The translations under genes were made by a program, and so were the position numbers. The notes under the pieces were generated by a model. The model was not told the DNA's origin and did no database searches. It saw nothing but the letters and a program-made list of their open reading frames with translations. A DNA stretch of 64,000 nucleotides from Anas platyrhynchos (taxonomy: Eukaryota > Chordata > Aves > Anseriformes > Anatidae), in the NCBI RefSeq assembly GCF_047663525.1, contig NC_092607.1:7163001-7227000 (forward strand), in the 5' to 3' direction. Positions 46,301 through 59,700 of the stretch are shown here, piece after piece. Every line of letters starts with the position of its first letter. The stretch's first letter is position 1.

Positions 46301-49300
46301 AGGATGACGTGAGCCCTGTGCTGGCTGTGAAGTGTCTAATGAGATCCACCATCGTGCTCTGCTGCCTGGCGCTAAGCTGAGATTTAGGTATTTGTGTAGG
46401 GCTTGGCTTTTTATTCCCGAGGTCCTGAGCAAGCAGCATCCAGCTGGTATGTGAAAGTAAGAGGGGCTTTGTCCTGGGTGGGCTGTGCTTGCTGACCTGT
46501 TTGAGCCACCAAAGCAACTGGAGGGAGCCGTGCTTTAGATGTGGCAGTGGGATACAGGAGGGCCATCTCCACCACCTGCGGGGTTGGATTTTTGGCTTTA
46601 AGATGTGACCTGAATATGACTTTCACAACTAGAACAACTTTCTGCCACCCAACTAGAGCCGCTTCTCAGAGCAGTGCTCAGCTGAGGCAGGTCGAGAACG
46701 GCGAGCTGGGTACCCGTGCCTGGAAAACTCCAGAAAGTCTCCCTTGAGAGCAGCCGTTCTTCCTGGCTGAGGTCTGGCCCTTAAATCTCAGTATTTTGGG
46801 GAAGTCTTTCTCCCCTGGGCCAGTCTGTGTGTCTGCAAATCCAGGCAGAGCTGCACATCCAGGCAGCAGAGGAGGAAGGCCAAGCCTTGTGCTCGTGGGT
46901 AGACAAGGAGAGGAACCTGTGGCCGGGCAGCCCTGCTGCTCGTAGCTGCAGAAGCAAAGCAACTGCCGAGGAGGAGAGAAGGACCTGCAGTTCTGATGCT
47001 GTGTTGGTAATCAAGTCCGTGTGAAATATCCTAAATCATGTTTGCGAAGCAATAAATGGTAAAGGTCTGAAACCGAATGTAAGGGCAACCGTGTGGTCAG
47101 AGCAGCAAGTGAAGCCACCATGCCATCGCTGGCTGTGGCCAAGCGTAGATGCAGAAAACATGAAAAGTAGGACATGGATGGTGACGTACGGGTTGATAGC
47201 TGCGCCTAAAAATAAGGTACTTTAGAAACGCAAAATCTGCCTCGCAAGCAAGGCAGTGGCAAGCTGCTCTGAGTGTTTGATTTAAGACTGAAGCTGGTGA
47301 TGTTAGCGCTGCAGAAGGCTGTGTGTTTGTTTAGATTTGACGGCTTGCAGCTAAGATAAGACAAGTTGCTCTCGAGCTGTGCTCGGGCTGAGAGGCAGTG
47401 GTGGGGCTGTTGGTGGGGATGCTTTTCCTTCGCCAAGCCCAGCTGGCAGCAAACGGCATCCCGTGCAGGGCTTCTGCTGGTCTGCTCTTGAGATGTTAGG
47501 GGGCAGCTTTCTGGAAAACGCACTTAGGGTACTCCTGTGGGATTCAGGAGACACAAATCTTGGTGATTGCCCTGCAGTAACAATATCTGGTGGTGCTGGT
47601 CCTTGCTGCTGTTGTGAGTGAGCTGATAGCCATACCCTAGAGCAACTGTTCCATGCTGCAGGGAAGCCGGACCCTCTGCAGCCTCATGCTCCCTTCGTGC
47701 TTGCTCATGGCTGGCCTCAGCCTGGGGGAGAGGCGGACAAGGGGGTGAATTTCTTGGTGTGGAGGGGCAGCGTGTGCGTGGCTTAGCAGCAGAATCCATA
47801 AGGCATTGTGGGGTTCACCAGGGAATAAGGGCAGTGCCTCGGACAGAAATCCAGATGTCTGAGCTGTATGGAGCAAAATTTCATGCGCTGTAGTGTGGAT
47901 AAATTGTTTTTTCCCAAGGTCTCACCTCTTTCCTCTCCTGCAGGGCCTGCAGGCTCCCTGCTGGGCAGACGTGGGGGCTCCTCGACAGCTGGGAGATGTG
48001 TGGGCACCTTTGTGTGTTACTTGGTTAAGATCTCTCGAGGATCACTGGAATGCTTATGGATGAGCTCAGTAATGTCTGCAAGCATTAGGGCTGAAGGCAT
48101 GTGGTTAGCAATAATTAAACACAACTGCTATTTAAAAGGAATGAAGCAGATGATGGGGATGAGCATCCTCTCCTGCATCTCCCACAGAAATCAATATCCC
48201 TTCTGTCAGGTGTGCAGCAGCCGCTTTCAGGTCCTGTCAGTCATTTCCACTCCAAAAGCAGCACACCACTCCGACGGCACAGCTGCTTCCCAGGCTCTCA
48301 AGCCCTCTCCTCCCACCGCATGCCATTGTCACTGCCCAGGTGACATCTGTGCCATGGCCTGCAGCTGACGGGCTCCACGGTGCTTGCCCTGTGGCCTCGT
48401 GGTGTGAGAACCTCTCCTACCTTCTGCTTGGGCTGGATCCTGCTGGGCCCACCCAGTGCCGAGGGCTGGGTGTCTCTCGGTGGGCTCTCAGCGCTGATGT
48501 TGGTGTGGCTGAAAAGTCCCAGGGCTGGCACGGCCGCAGGTACCGCGGAGCTGCAAATGGAAAATCCGTTCCCTTATCGAGCTGGCTGCTGGGCTGGAGC
48601 AGGGCTGTTCCCCGTGTTTTTTCCATGTGCCACAATGTGTGCGGGTGGCTTTGCACAATGAAAGGACTTCGGTCAAAAAGCGGTGTGCAGGCAAACAGGG
48701 CTCCGGCTGGTATCGTACGGGAAGGGTGTGGGCTTTGCAGCGGTGTTTTTGAGGTTCTGTTGGAAATTAGCTATTTTTCCCCTCTGTCTCTTACTTTAAA
48801 GCCTGTTTTGCAGGCATTTGTTGTGGTTTTTCACATTCAGAATCTCCAAGCGTGTAGTTCAAAACGTCAGGAAGGGGGATGCAGGGCTGAAAGATCGTGT
48901 ACATTTGCCTGTTGCAGGTCTGATAAAAAATGGAAGCTTTACCCTGAAAAACAAATAAAAGGAGGTAATCTCACTGTCACAGTCGGGTCGGGATGCTTTC
49001 CCTGCAGGTGTCTGCGTTGCAACCTGCACTCACATATAACTTGCTGTGGAAAAATAAATGGAGAGCCGAATCGGAGACTTATGCCCTCAATTAATTTTTG
49101 TTCCACATAATCGGCGCTGCTGCATGCTTTTCCTTCACTATTTAGCTGCTTGGCTCAGAGGATGGGCCTGCTCCCGTGCGAGGGAAGCTGGGATTCGGTT
49201 CATGTTTGCACAGAAATCCTGCTCTGATCTTCCTTTCTTTGCCTAAGGGTAGGGATCCTGCTGCTCCTCTGATGCTGGAGATAAATTTTGTTAGCAGATA

Positions 49301-52300
49301 CTCTGCTTAGGGAGAGCAACGGGGAGAGGGGAGTGGTGTGTAATGAATTCTTGAAGGAATAAAATTTCCTTGTCTTCAAGCATCATCTTCTCTGGAGTCG
49401 TTCAGTGCTGCCCTTGAGCCAGTGTCTGCGCTGGCTCGGGGACAGGCAGAGGGGCACAGTGGGGACTTCACTCCTGGTTTTAAGCATATGGCCCTAATTG
49501 AAGGAAAAAGAGGAATTGGTGCAGTTGGTGCGCGGTCTCTGCAGATCTGTGGGCTGTTGAGCAGTTTTCTCTATTGCACAAGACTCATTTGGTGTACAGT
49601 TTGAAACTGAGCCCCAAACTCAGTTATAATTTGGACTTGATTCAAAACCATAATTGGATTTTTTTTTTTTCCACATTCAGGCTGATTGAAATGTCCCTCT
49701 CCCTTCTCCAGATTGGAAGCTGATGACCAAGAGCTCAGGTTGACCTGGAAGCAAAAGGCAAAACTGCAGTTTTGTGCATGGAAAGCCAAAGGGGGCTGCT
49801 TAATGCAGCGGGGCAGCAGCCTCGAGGGCGCTGTGGTGACCAGAGGCAGGAGCTCTGCACAGCAGATGTTCTTCTCTGGCTTGAGGTTTTATAAAACGCC
49901 CCAAAGTCCTGCTGCCTTGCAATGGGAATCGGGTTCAAAGAGTGGCTTTGCCCATGACCCACTCAGAGGGACACAAGCGTTGTGTGGTAAAATTGCTGCT
50001 GTTTGACAGGAGCCGGCCCGGCTCTGGTGCTGTAGCAGACTTGCATCCTGCATCCCACTCATGTCCTAAAGCAAAGCTGGTGGTGAAGGCTGGCCCTGAA
50101 GGTACAGCTCTCCCCTTGTTTGTAGGAGCTTCGAGGGCAGCGTGCACACGCCTGGGGACCACCGCTGGCTTTGTTTTGCTTGTCGCAGAGGAGCAGGGTG
50201 GTTCCCAACGTGTGGGGGAGGACTGCTTGGCAGGGGAGGGCTTTTTATTAAGGAAGCAAGGAAAGTAAGCCCATGCTGAAATACTGCTGGGAAAAAGAAA
50301 GTATATTGTGCTGTGCTGGGTGTTTACAGGAAATACACGGTGAAAATACTGAGGGGCTTTCCTCAAACAAGTGCCAATATTGTTAAGAGTGGAACAGTTG
50401 GGAGGAGAAAAGAATGAGGCACTTACATTTTTCTCCTACCAGCATCAGCTCCAAGGAATTCTTTGGACTTGCTGTTTCACTTTTTTCCTTTTCCTTCTTA
50501 CTCGAATTTCATTCCCACCGCTAGGAAAGAGCTCACTGAAGAGGGAGAGATTATCTGAAACCAGAGCTAACGCAGCCAAAGCAAAATGTTTTCAATTCTT
50601 TGGGGAAGAGCCTAGCTTTAAATTTCGAGCTTTCCACCCAGTGAGGAATACAACTTCCACTGGAGCACCTTCCTCACCGAATTCACCTTTACCAGCGATG
50701 GAGCCTCCTTTGTGGCAGCCAGGTGAAGCGGTACCTTCGCTTTAAGAAGGTAATTGGGGCACAGATTAAGTTACTTACTTTGCATACAAGAAACCTGTGG
50801 GAAAGCCAAGAATCTCTCCCCAAACCCCTAGTTTCTGATGAGATCTCTCACCCAGAAGACTTCTGTACCCTCTCTCCCCCCCCAGCACGCCACGGCAGCC
50901 TGTAGGAGTTGCGTTCCCTGAGGGGTCTTGGCTGAAATCTTGTGTTTAATTTTTTTTTCAAGCTACATTCCTTGCCACTTTGACCTTCTTTCCTTTCGTT
51001 CAGTCGTGCTGCACGTGTGCTGCTCAAAATGCTGCAGAAGCCGAGCGAGGGAAGGAGCTGTTTGCTTCGGAGATAGCAGTGACATCGAGTCACGTGGCAG
51101 CGACTCTGAATTTTCACTCCTCCGTGTGGTTGACCTGCGGGTGCTGTGGGGCTTGCAGCAGGGCGCAGGAAGCATTGCATGGTGCCTGCAAGAATAATTT
51201 GCAACCAGAAGCCACGGTCAGAGCTGTCAGCGTGGCACTGGGGGACGAGCAGGGTTTCACCGATACCTTGTGCAGCACAGAGCCAGAAATAATAGTCCCG
51301 AGGGGGCTCTCGCAGCGAGCTTGCAGCCCGCAGCCAGGCAGGTGACCTTGTTCTGCTTCCCCCTGCCTGTCTGTGCAGGCTCCTGACCCCCGCAGAAGGC
51401 TTTGCTGCTTTTTATCTTGAAAGCACTGGCTCAGGTGTGTGTTAATGGGTTGTTTGACGCGCTGCCTTGGGCTGCATTCGCGGTCTGTGTGTTACCAGCT
51501 GCAGGTTTCTGCCTTCAGCTCTGCTGCTGGCCGGGCCGTCCTGGAGGAGGTGACAGCCAGTGGCACCCTCGTTGCTTGGAGATCCAGCTGAAGGTGAGGG
51601 TGCAACCTGCCCACTGAGGTGTGGGACTGGGGAAATGCACATTTGGGTTTCAAGGAGGAAGGAAACACTTCATGAGGCCTGGAAACACGGCGTTGCGGCC
51701 TTTCAGCACGGGCATTCTGGCATCCCCCTCCCCTGGGGTTAATAGGAAATGTGGCTTTCCTGTGGCACTGTGGGGGGAAATTGGCATTTGGGATTCCTTG
51801 GCGAGGCAGGCACATCTCTGTGCAAGCTCTGGGTGCTTTGACCTTCCCTTCCCAGTTGCCTGTGTGGCCTCTGGTGCCTGGTGCTCTGTCCTTTTGCATT
51901 TGGCAGGCCCAGCAGCTGAGCCCTCGGTTCCAGGAGTGTGAGGTGGAGGAGGTTCGGGCATTTGGGCTGTAACACTTGGCCTCAAGCCAGGAGAGGGGTT
52001 TGCTTTCTCGTCTTCCTGAAGATCTGGAAGTGGATCTTCTTCCTGAAGATCCCCGCAGTGACACCAGTTAGGAAATGACTCAGAGCTTGTTGTGTGTGAG
52101 GGGGACGCTGCTGCCGTCCTCATCACATGGCGTTGTGCGAATGGCAACCCCGCCTGCCTCCTGCCTTGGTTTTCCCTGGGGACAGCTGAGCTCCCGTGCC
52201 TGCCTCCTCCTGCCCGTCCCACAGCCTGTCACCTCCCGCTCCTGGTGGCTTTCTGGCACCTCTCTGGCTGTTCCCTCACCGTGTTGCTGTGCTGCTGGGA

Positions 52301-55300
52301 AGAAAATGATGAAGAACTGCTTTCTCCAGGCCTTGGGGAGAGAGATCCTTGCTGGTCACCCAGGCCGTGGTGCAGTACGTCTCATATTGATGAGCAGTGA
52401 CAGTGCTGAGGGTACTGCTTGAAAAAGGAGCCTGTGAATTCATCAGTGGTGCTCGTTGCTGGAGGATGGGTTCAGGACTGCAACAGGCTGGTCATCCAGA
52501 ATAGCATGGATGAGCCTGGGTCCTGCTGAGAAGGAGCAGGGGTAAGTTTGGAGACTCCTCACCTTGCTGTGGTGCAGCAGTCAATGCTAAGGAAATAAAT
52601 AAATCGGGCAGCCACCTCTGCTGCAGGCTGCTTATGTGCTCAGATCCCTGCTATAGGCTTTTGCACTTGGTTTCCAATTCCAGCCCAGAGAAGATTAACG
52701 TGAGGTGGGGAGGAGTGGGCTATTTCTGTCACTTTTCATGCCACTGGCTTGACTTCATGCTGCAAACTCAGACACTTCACCCAGTCAGCTGGGCCCAGTC
52801 CTGCAGGTGTCTTCCCACAAGCGATCCAGGGAAGAGAAACGATCTCCTTCACTTCAGCAGTCTGCTCGTGTACACAGGCCTTGGATTTTACTTTTGCTGG
52901 AAAGGTGCACAACTTAAAGGAATTATTTGTTTGCCAAACTATTTTGTTTCAGCATGTCCCATTCAAAGGTTGCTCTGCCAGAGTTTGTGTGTGTGCTTTT
53001 TTTTTTTTCCCGTTTGTTTTTATTTTTTTTAAAGTGGAATAAAAATTAAATCACTTAATGGTACTTAAGCAAATGACTCTTGCAAGTGTGTGTGCTCTGC
53101 TTTGGTGTCGTGCTGTGCTTTAAGTAGCTCCTTGAGGAGATGTGGCAGAGGATTTGCAGGTCTTAGCTCCGACGGGGGGAGCAGAGTGCTCTCTGGCATC
53201 ACCCAGCAGCGGTGCTGATTGAACGCATCCAGCTCCACTCTCTGTGACGCTGTGGCAAAGTGGCTGCAAGTGGAGTGCTTGGTAGGAAGGACTGGGGGGC
53301 AGCCCTGAGTGCTTGCTGGGACAGGAAAACAGATGCACTCGGTGTTTTCCTCTACTAACCACTAAATCTGATGTGGAAAAAGTGTGTGTACAGGAGATGA
53401 AGGCCCCCGCCAGTCCCTGCACTGCAGCAGCTTGTTGCAGCCAGGGATTCACTACAATCAGGGTCTCTGGTAATGCAAGTGAGTAACCAATGCCCTGAAA
53501 GAGTCCCTCTGAGCTTAGCCAGACCTATCTTGTGTTAAGGTGAGGCAAAGTATGTAGGAAATACGAAGTTCTTTAAAGGTTGTGTTTGCACGCCCTGTGC
53601 AGGGCCTGCTCTCTGGCACTGTTGGAGTGGGTCCTTCCCTGCCGAAAGCCAGGAGCACAACCCACCAGCGAGCTCCTCGCCTCCCTCCTGGCCCCGACAC
53701 AGCAGCGCTCGCTGTCCCTGCGCCTCACAGGATGTGCTCGGCTCCGGGGCTCAGATCTGCTGAGCTCATGGAAACCGAGTGCAAGGAACGGAGCTTTTTT
53801 TCATTTCTTTAAATAAAACAGAAACCAAAATGCGATGCCTTGCAAACCACAGACACCCACACAGCCAGCTCCTGTGTCACTTTGCAGGTAAACAAACGCT
53901 TGGGCCTGTACCTCTGCTGTAATGACACCGACTGGTTTGTGTGACCAGAAGGCAATGTGCCATCTTTCGGTACAGAGAAACCAGGCTGCTGGAAACCAGG
54001 TAGCTGGAGTGATGGAGCTAAAGTCTTCATGAGGCTTTTGGGGTCTGCGGAGGGTGCTAGGGGACTTGTGCCTAAGCAGCTGACCTGTATCCCCTTCAAG
54101 AAGTCCTCTCCAGGGGACCTCTCTGCTCCTTTAGAGGTTCACTAGGTGGTTTGGGGACGGGCTGGTTTTGGTGCCAGGGCAGCTTGATCCCCACGGGAGC
54201 AGCAGATGTCTCCTGGTGTTTGTGTATCCCCTGTTGCCATTTCATTTATTCCCCTGTGAAGGCAGCTCACCCCTCCCTGTTTTTGCTGTTGTGAGAGCAG
54301 GAAAGCCAGGAGAGCTGGAACACGGGGAGCAGAGCAAGCCATGCTTCTCCTCGCCTCTTGTCCTTCCAAGGTGTCGTCCACGAGGAAAGCTCCCGGCTTT
54401 CTGGGGTAACCAGGAGCACTGAAATAGTTCACATGCGTTCAAAAACCTGCAGAATTCGGCCATCATTTCTACTTCAGGTGTATTTTGGGAAATATTTGTT
54501 CATCTTTCAGCAAACAATGGTGGAAGCGGGGTGGGAAAGGCGCCGGGTGGGAGTGCAGGCGTGGTATGCTGAGAGGCATTTCCTGCCCTTATCTCCGCCA
54601 CTCGAGGTATTGTCAGCGGGCTTCAGATCTGCAGCCTGTGTTACTGCAGCGGAGATCGCCAAAAGAGATACCTGCACAGGAACGCCTGCGCGGGGCAGGA
54701 GCCATGGGAGGTGGGGAAGAGCTTCCCAGCAAAATGCCTGTGCTTGGGAAAGGCGTTGGTCCCAAAACAAAACCATTTGGGGAAGAGGTCTGCGTTGGTG
54801 CCAACCTCGCAGAACTGCTGGAGGAGGTCAGCTGGAGCAAGTACTTGAATTTCTTGGTGGTGTCTTTCTGATGAAAAAGTTTGCAAGGATTTGGGTTTGT
54901 ACCTATGTGGAACTGAAATATTTAATTATTACTGAATATGAACTGAAATATTACTGAAAATGATTATTACTGAATATGAACAGAATATTAAATTACTATT
55001 CTCATTATTATTAATAATTTATTTACTTATCCAATCTTTACTTTTGCGATCCTGAGTTCTCATGGGACTGAAACAGATTTTTTTTGTGTTCAGATCTATT
55101 CTGAAACCCTCAAAATAAGGTTTGCAGGTGCTGCTGAAGCTGCCCTTGGCCTCTGCTGGCCCCTTGCTGGATAAAGCAACTGCCCAGGAGCTGCCTGTGT
55201 ACTCTGGCTGAGTTTGTTTGTTTTCAGTTTTCAACCCAATTATCTCGCAGAGGAAAGGACATGCCTCGCTGTCAGTCTGCCGAGGTATTTATAGGTGAGG

Positions 55301-56348
55301 TCAAACCCCGGTGGCAGGGCTGTGGCAATGTTTGAAAGGAGTGGATGTCTCTGCCTTGTGCAACTTGTTGGGACGCTGCGGGCGTGCAGCATGGCTTGGA
55401 CATCTCCCAGCAGCAACTCGGAGCTCTGGTACCGTGTGTGGTTATTTGCAGCTTACCCTGATTTGGCACGCTAGCCTTGCCATTCGACGTGCTACACATG
55501 GGTCTGTTTGGATTGGATTTGCTCAGTTTGCTTGCGGCACTGACTTTATTTCATGTGCATCTTTCCCTGTCGAGCAGCTCCTTGAATCTGGGGCACGTTT
55601 CCTTCTGCCGTGCAGCAGGTGATGGGGCGGCTGCCTGTGGGCCTCCCAGCTGGCTGCTCTGTGGGTGCTGCTGCGGGCTGCTGGCTGGTGGTGTGGTCAC
55701 ACCACAAGTCCAGCTCTGATTTAACTGTGTTCCTTGCTCTGAGCACGGAGCCTGTACAGCAAAATCAGAACGGCCCACTGTGTGCTGAAGAGAATATCTG
55801 GGGAGAAGTGAAATGAACACAAAACACCGTGTTTTTATGCAGCTGAGGGGGTTAAAGTGTTGCTAATGCCTCTCTGGGAGATGTCCAACCCATCTGCCCT
55901 CGGCAAGACTGGAGTAATAAGGGGTGATGGATGAAGAAGTGGAGCACAGGTGATGCTCGTGGAAGGTAGAAACCTGCCTGAGGATGTGTCTTGGTATCTC
56001 TCTCACAGGTTGTCTGAGGAGTGACATTTGTGAAAGACTAAGTAAGATCTTTGTTAGCTCACTCAGACTTTTTTTCTGCTGATAAAAGAAGGCTACCTTG
56101 AACTGTAGACATGAAGGAATTGCTTGCTAAAACTGCTACCTAGTCAAGAGGGTTTTGCTTGGGTGTTTGAAGTGGGTGAGAGGTGGAATCACAAAGGCCA
56201 GTGAGAAGAGCCAAGCAATTAAAATGCAATAAAAAGAGCCGTCTTTTGAGATGGTAGGTGTTGCCTGCTGAGTTTTCCAGTGGGCTGGTCTTAATCATTT
56301 GTATACGTGGATGTGACTTTATCCCTCACACTTTCCTCCTCATTTCAG
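40391..56348 (+). other. PPP1R16B: PPP1R16B intron 1 (about 16 kb)
   Basis: The intron runs from GTGAGT at 40391 to the acceptor cctcctcatttcag ending at 56348. No other gene is recognised inside it. The longest frame, 256 codons at 48340-49110, has no similarity. Simple repeats include a T run at about 42349-42364. About 45700-45830 is AT-rich with a TGACTCA (45741-45747) and nearby TGAATCA, and may be an intronic enhancer. A short tandem repeat lies at 54911-55000. Confidence 0.6.
54911..55000. repeat. AT-rich imperfect tandem repeat, about 2.5 copies
   Basis: Units begin with AACTGAAATATT or a close variant at 54911, 54941 and 54979. The core ATTATTACTGAATATGAAC is exact at 54925 and 54963, 38 bases apart. 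An AT-rich tail of ATTATTA-type sequence follows to about 55025. Confidence 0.75.
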
Positions 56349-56504
56349 GCTTCCACCACATTCCTACCACTCTCTGCGATGGGCCCTTCCCAGCTCAGCC
56401 CCAAGATGCTGGTATAGCACGAGGCCACCGTGATCTTGAGGACCTGTGGAAGGACATCATTTCCAGCTGGGACGTCCTTCACCTCCTCTTTCCCGGCAGA
56501 GGCG
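56349..56504 (+). other. PPP1R16B: PPP1R16B 5' UTR part of exon 2
   Basis: It starts after a good acceptor (tttcctcctcatttcag). It contains a short upstream ORF, ATG at 56379 to TAG at 56415-56417, 12 codons, in the same frame as the main ORF but closed by its own stop. No other ATG lies between that stop and the main start. Confidence 0.75.
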
Positions 56505-56751
56505 ATGGATGCCCACGTGGACCTCCTGACAGAGCTGCAGCTGCTGGACAAGGTGCCCACGCTGGAGAGGCTGCGGGCAGCCCAGAAGCGGAGGGCTCAG
56601 CAGCTGAAGAAGTGGGCACAGTATGAGAAGGAGATGCAGCACAAGAAGCGGAAGCATGAAAAGAAGAGGAATGCTGTTAACCAGAAGAAAGTGTCTTTTG
56701 AAGCCAGTGTTGCTCTGCTGGAGGCCTCTCTGAGGAATGACTTGGAGGAAG
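56505..56751 (+). CDS. PPP1R16B: Protein phosphatase 1 regulatory subunit 16B (TIMAP), first coding exon; gene continues past window
   Basis: TIMAP is a membrane-associated targeting subunit of protein phosphatase 1, best known in endothelial cells and related to the MYPT family. This exon encodes residues 1-82 plus one base before the donor GAAG|GTAGGA. The start MDAHVDLLTELQLLDKVPT matches human PPP1R16B closely (MASHVDLLTELQLLEKVPT, from memory). A basic, Gln/Lys-rich helix follows at about 22-55. The PP1-docking RVxF-type motif is KVSF at 62-65, and then EASVALLEASLRND leads into the ankyrin repeats, which would lie in later exons. Human protein is about 567 residues with a C-terminal CAAX box. 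The start context is good (GCGATGG). The paralogue PPP1R16A is less likely, because ACTR5 is the known neighbour of 16B. Confidence 0.93.
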
Positions 56752-59700
56752 GTAGGATGTTTGTATCTGGCAATTTATTTTTTTGGCTGCCTGCTGAGGT
56801 CCATGTAGCTCCTCGGCGTGCAGAGGCATCTGCATTGACATCCATGGACAAGACTACCCTTGGCATGTGTTGATCTCTAGAGTGTTGCCATCTCTGGCAT
56901 AGCTGTAGGGTTGGGGTGCTGAAAGCATGGTAAGACACCATCGTTACCTAGGATGACACCAGGAGTGGGTGCACAAGTGACAGGATGGGGCAGGAGTTAA
57001 CAGCAAGATTTGGGAAAAGGAAGACAGCTTTCATCTCTTTCCTTTTCACACTTCCCATTTACAGAAGGTGAGAAACACTCCTTCGCCTTTTGGGTGTGCC
57101 TATTTTAGAGGGTTTTTAGAAGTCTGCCACAGGGATTTACATGTCAGTGTAAATCTTTTCAGCTTTTCTGCTTGGGGGATGGATTGAGAGCTACCTCGAT
57201 GTATGAATTTTCTCATTTAGAATACTGAAATTCGTTTCTGTGCTTAATGTTTCCCATAGAAAACTCCAAATTGTTCAGAAATCAGTTTAATTGCTCCGTT
57301 TCAAAGTGGGTCAAAATCCTTTGCTTTTGTTTAAAACAAAGGGAAAAAAACGTCTAAAAGTCAATCCAAATTACCCTTAGTAATGCAATGGGAAAAACCT
57401 GTAAGCTCCGGGAAGCCAGGGCTCTGGCAGTGGTTTGGAAATGGGACAGCTGGGCTGAGCTCTGGTGCTTCCAGCAACACTGCTGCTGGGTCGGAGGGCT
57501 CCTCAGCCCTGTTGAAGGGACAACGAAAGAGGCCTCTGTTACTCTGCCAAATGAGAGAACTGGGGCTTTGTTCCTACAGTGGCCACTGCAATTCTCCTGT
57601 GAGTTCTATAAATGAAATGCAGAACTTTTGTCTTCCAACACAGTAACATTTTTAATGAGAAGTCCTCTCTGGGAAGAGAGCTCGGGTCACCTGTTTTCCC
57701 AGTCCTGCCACTACAAGCAGTGGGCAAACACCTGGTTTCCCATTGCTGAAGATACCTTTTAGAGACAGAAATCTGTCTGCCTCACCTCTCCCTCCATCTT
57801 TGCCTCATTTCCTACCAACCCAGTCACTGTGTACCACTCAAAAAGTCTAAGTGAAGATCGAGGGCTCTATTCCCTACTAGGAAATAAGGACAAATGCTCC
57901 CCAGAGATGTAAAAACATTTCTCTGAGGAGACCTGGAGCAGTCTTTGGGGTTGCTGCTCTGCCAGGTAGTGAAATTGGTGTGATCTTCATCATCCATTGG
58001 TGTCGCAGAGACAAAGGAAGATGCCTAGGAAACCTGACCAGTTGGGTTGCATCTCTACTAGTGAATGTTGCTCTGGTTCCAGCATCTTCTGCAAGAAGCA
58101 GTGTATGTGTGTGGAAAGTAAGAACCTTGTCTTGTAAGGAACCTCCCCAGAGTTAGGTTCCTGTTTCTGAGAAGGCCTTTCATGCACCACTGCTTGCCCT
58201 CACATCTCACCAGTGCACGTTTCATGCTGTTTGGAAACAGAGGGATTTGGTGGTGGAGTTCGTTTCTGCCCATGTGGTTACAAGCATTTCCAAGTCCTGC
58301 TTTGTGTCTGTGCATTCATTTGTTATCTCCCCATGGGAGAGCAGACCTGTGATAATGCGTAGCAACCTGCAGGCTTTTCTTTCTTTCTTCCTTGCTTTAA
58401 AGGTTTAACAATTGCTTCCAGCTCTCTGCTCCACTGAGCCTGTGTTTCTCACTCTGAGCAGTTCTGGTCTTCTCGGAAAGCCCCATCAACAAAGCCAACT
58501 AGAGCCATGCCGTGAAATTATATCTGCTAGCATCAGCTGAAATGACAGATATATGGCATTTATCACCCATGCCTGTACTGACAGACACTTGGTGGCGTGT
58601 AGTGGGGTTTTGGGCGCAACTGCAGGTGGTCACAGTGCTGGGGTGGGCAGTAAGCACCTCATTGTCCCCCTCTTCACACAGCAGTGGTGCATCCACTCAG
58701 CGCTGGGGCTGTCATCGTGTTGGCCTCTTTCTCTTGGTGAGCCCAGGTCGCGACTGCAGGCCTGAACCATGAGTGCTTCACCTGCGTAGCTGGGTTTCTC
58801 AGATGCATCAAGTTTCTTAAACCTGATGGTTTTGGTGGTCAATTAAGTCCTAAAAATAACCTGCGGACAGGGTCTTTCCTTTTGTGGTGTGGCACCAGTA
58901 TAAAGGGAAGGAGGGGATAGCATCGATCCCAGATGCCAAACAGGGAAAATTCCTTATCAAGAGCCCTAGGCCAAAGTGAGTGAATTAATGGCCTTTTGAA
59001 GGTCCCAGGGGATGATTTCAGCATATGAATCATCTTTTGTTTCCATGTGGGAAGTGAAGGGGGAGGAGAAATATACATTATTAAAAAGTTGAGAAGTTTC
59101 TGTGAGGAAAGTTAGGGCTGGGGGTGCCGTTAGCACTCGTCATCTCTGAACTACCTCTGAGCGGGCGTGCAATTTCCATCCTTTATTAGTTTTCTCTATT
59201 TTTTTTTTTAACATTCTCACTCCTGAGTTGGAAGAAGGGATGACAGTAGGTGCCATGCAATGAAATTAGGGATGAGCGGAGGTGAAGAGCAAGTTAGCTT
59301 TCTCTCTGGAAGGCGTGTTGTGCTGTGGTGTGACCTCCTGATGGAGGTGGGCCAAGTCCCACGAGATGGCAGCAGCAGGGCAGGAACCTGACCCTGCCCT
59401 TCAGAGCTCTGTGTCCCCCGGGGCCTGGCCATGCTGACTGCGTCTGCTGCTTCCTGCGACTCACACGGGTGTGATTGAAATAGCAGCACTTGTTTTGCTC
59501 AAAAAACAACATTTTGCTTTCAAAATCCCGTGTCAGCCTGGGAAGTGTTTGCTTGGAGGGCGGAGACGCTGAGAGCAGCTCAGGCGTGAGGAGAGGTGAC
59601 AGCGCAGCTGCCTGGTCCTGCTGCCACGTGTGCAGCCCAGGGCCCGAGCTGGTGGCACTGGGGATGTGGTGTGGTCATGTGAGGGGATTTTTGGAGAAAG

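Noticed and set aside
48340-49110. 256-codon plus-strand open frame in PPP1R16B intron 1
   Set aside because: No recognisable domain, a composition rich in Cys, Ser and Trp as expected of random GC-moderate DNA, no promoter or splice context, and competing frames on both strands.
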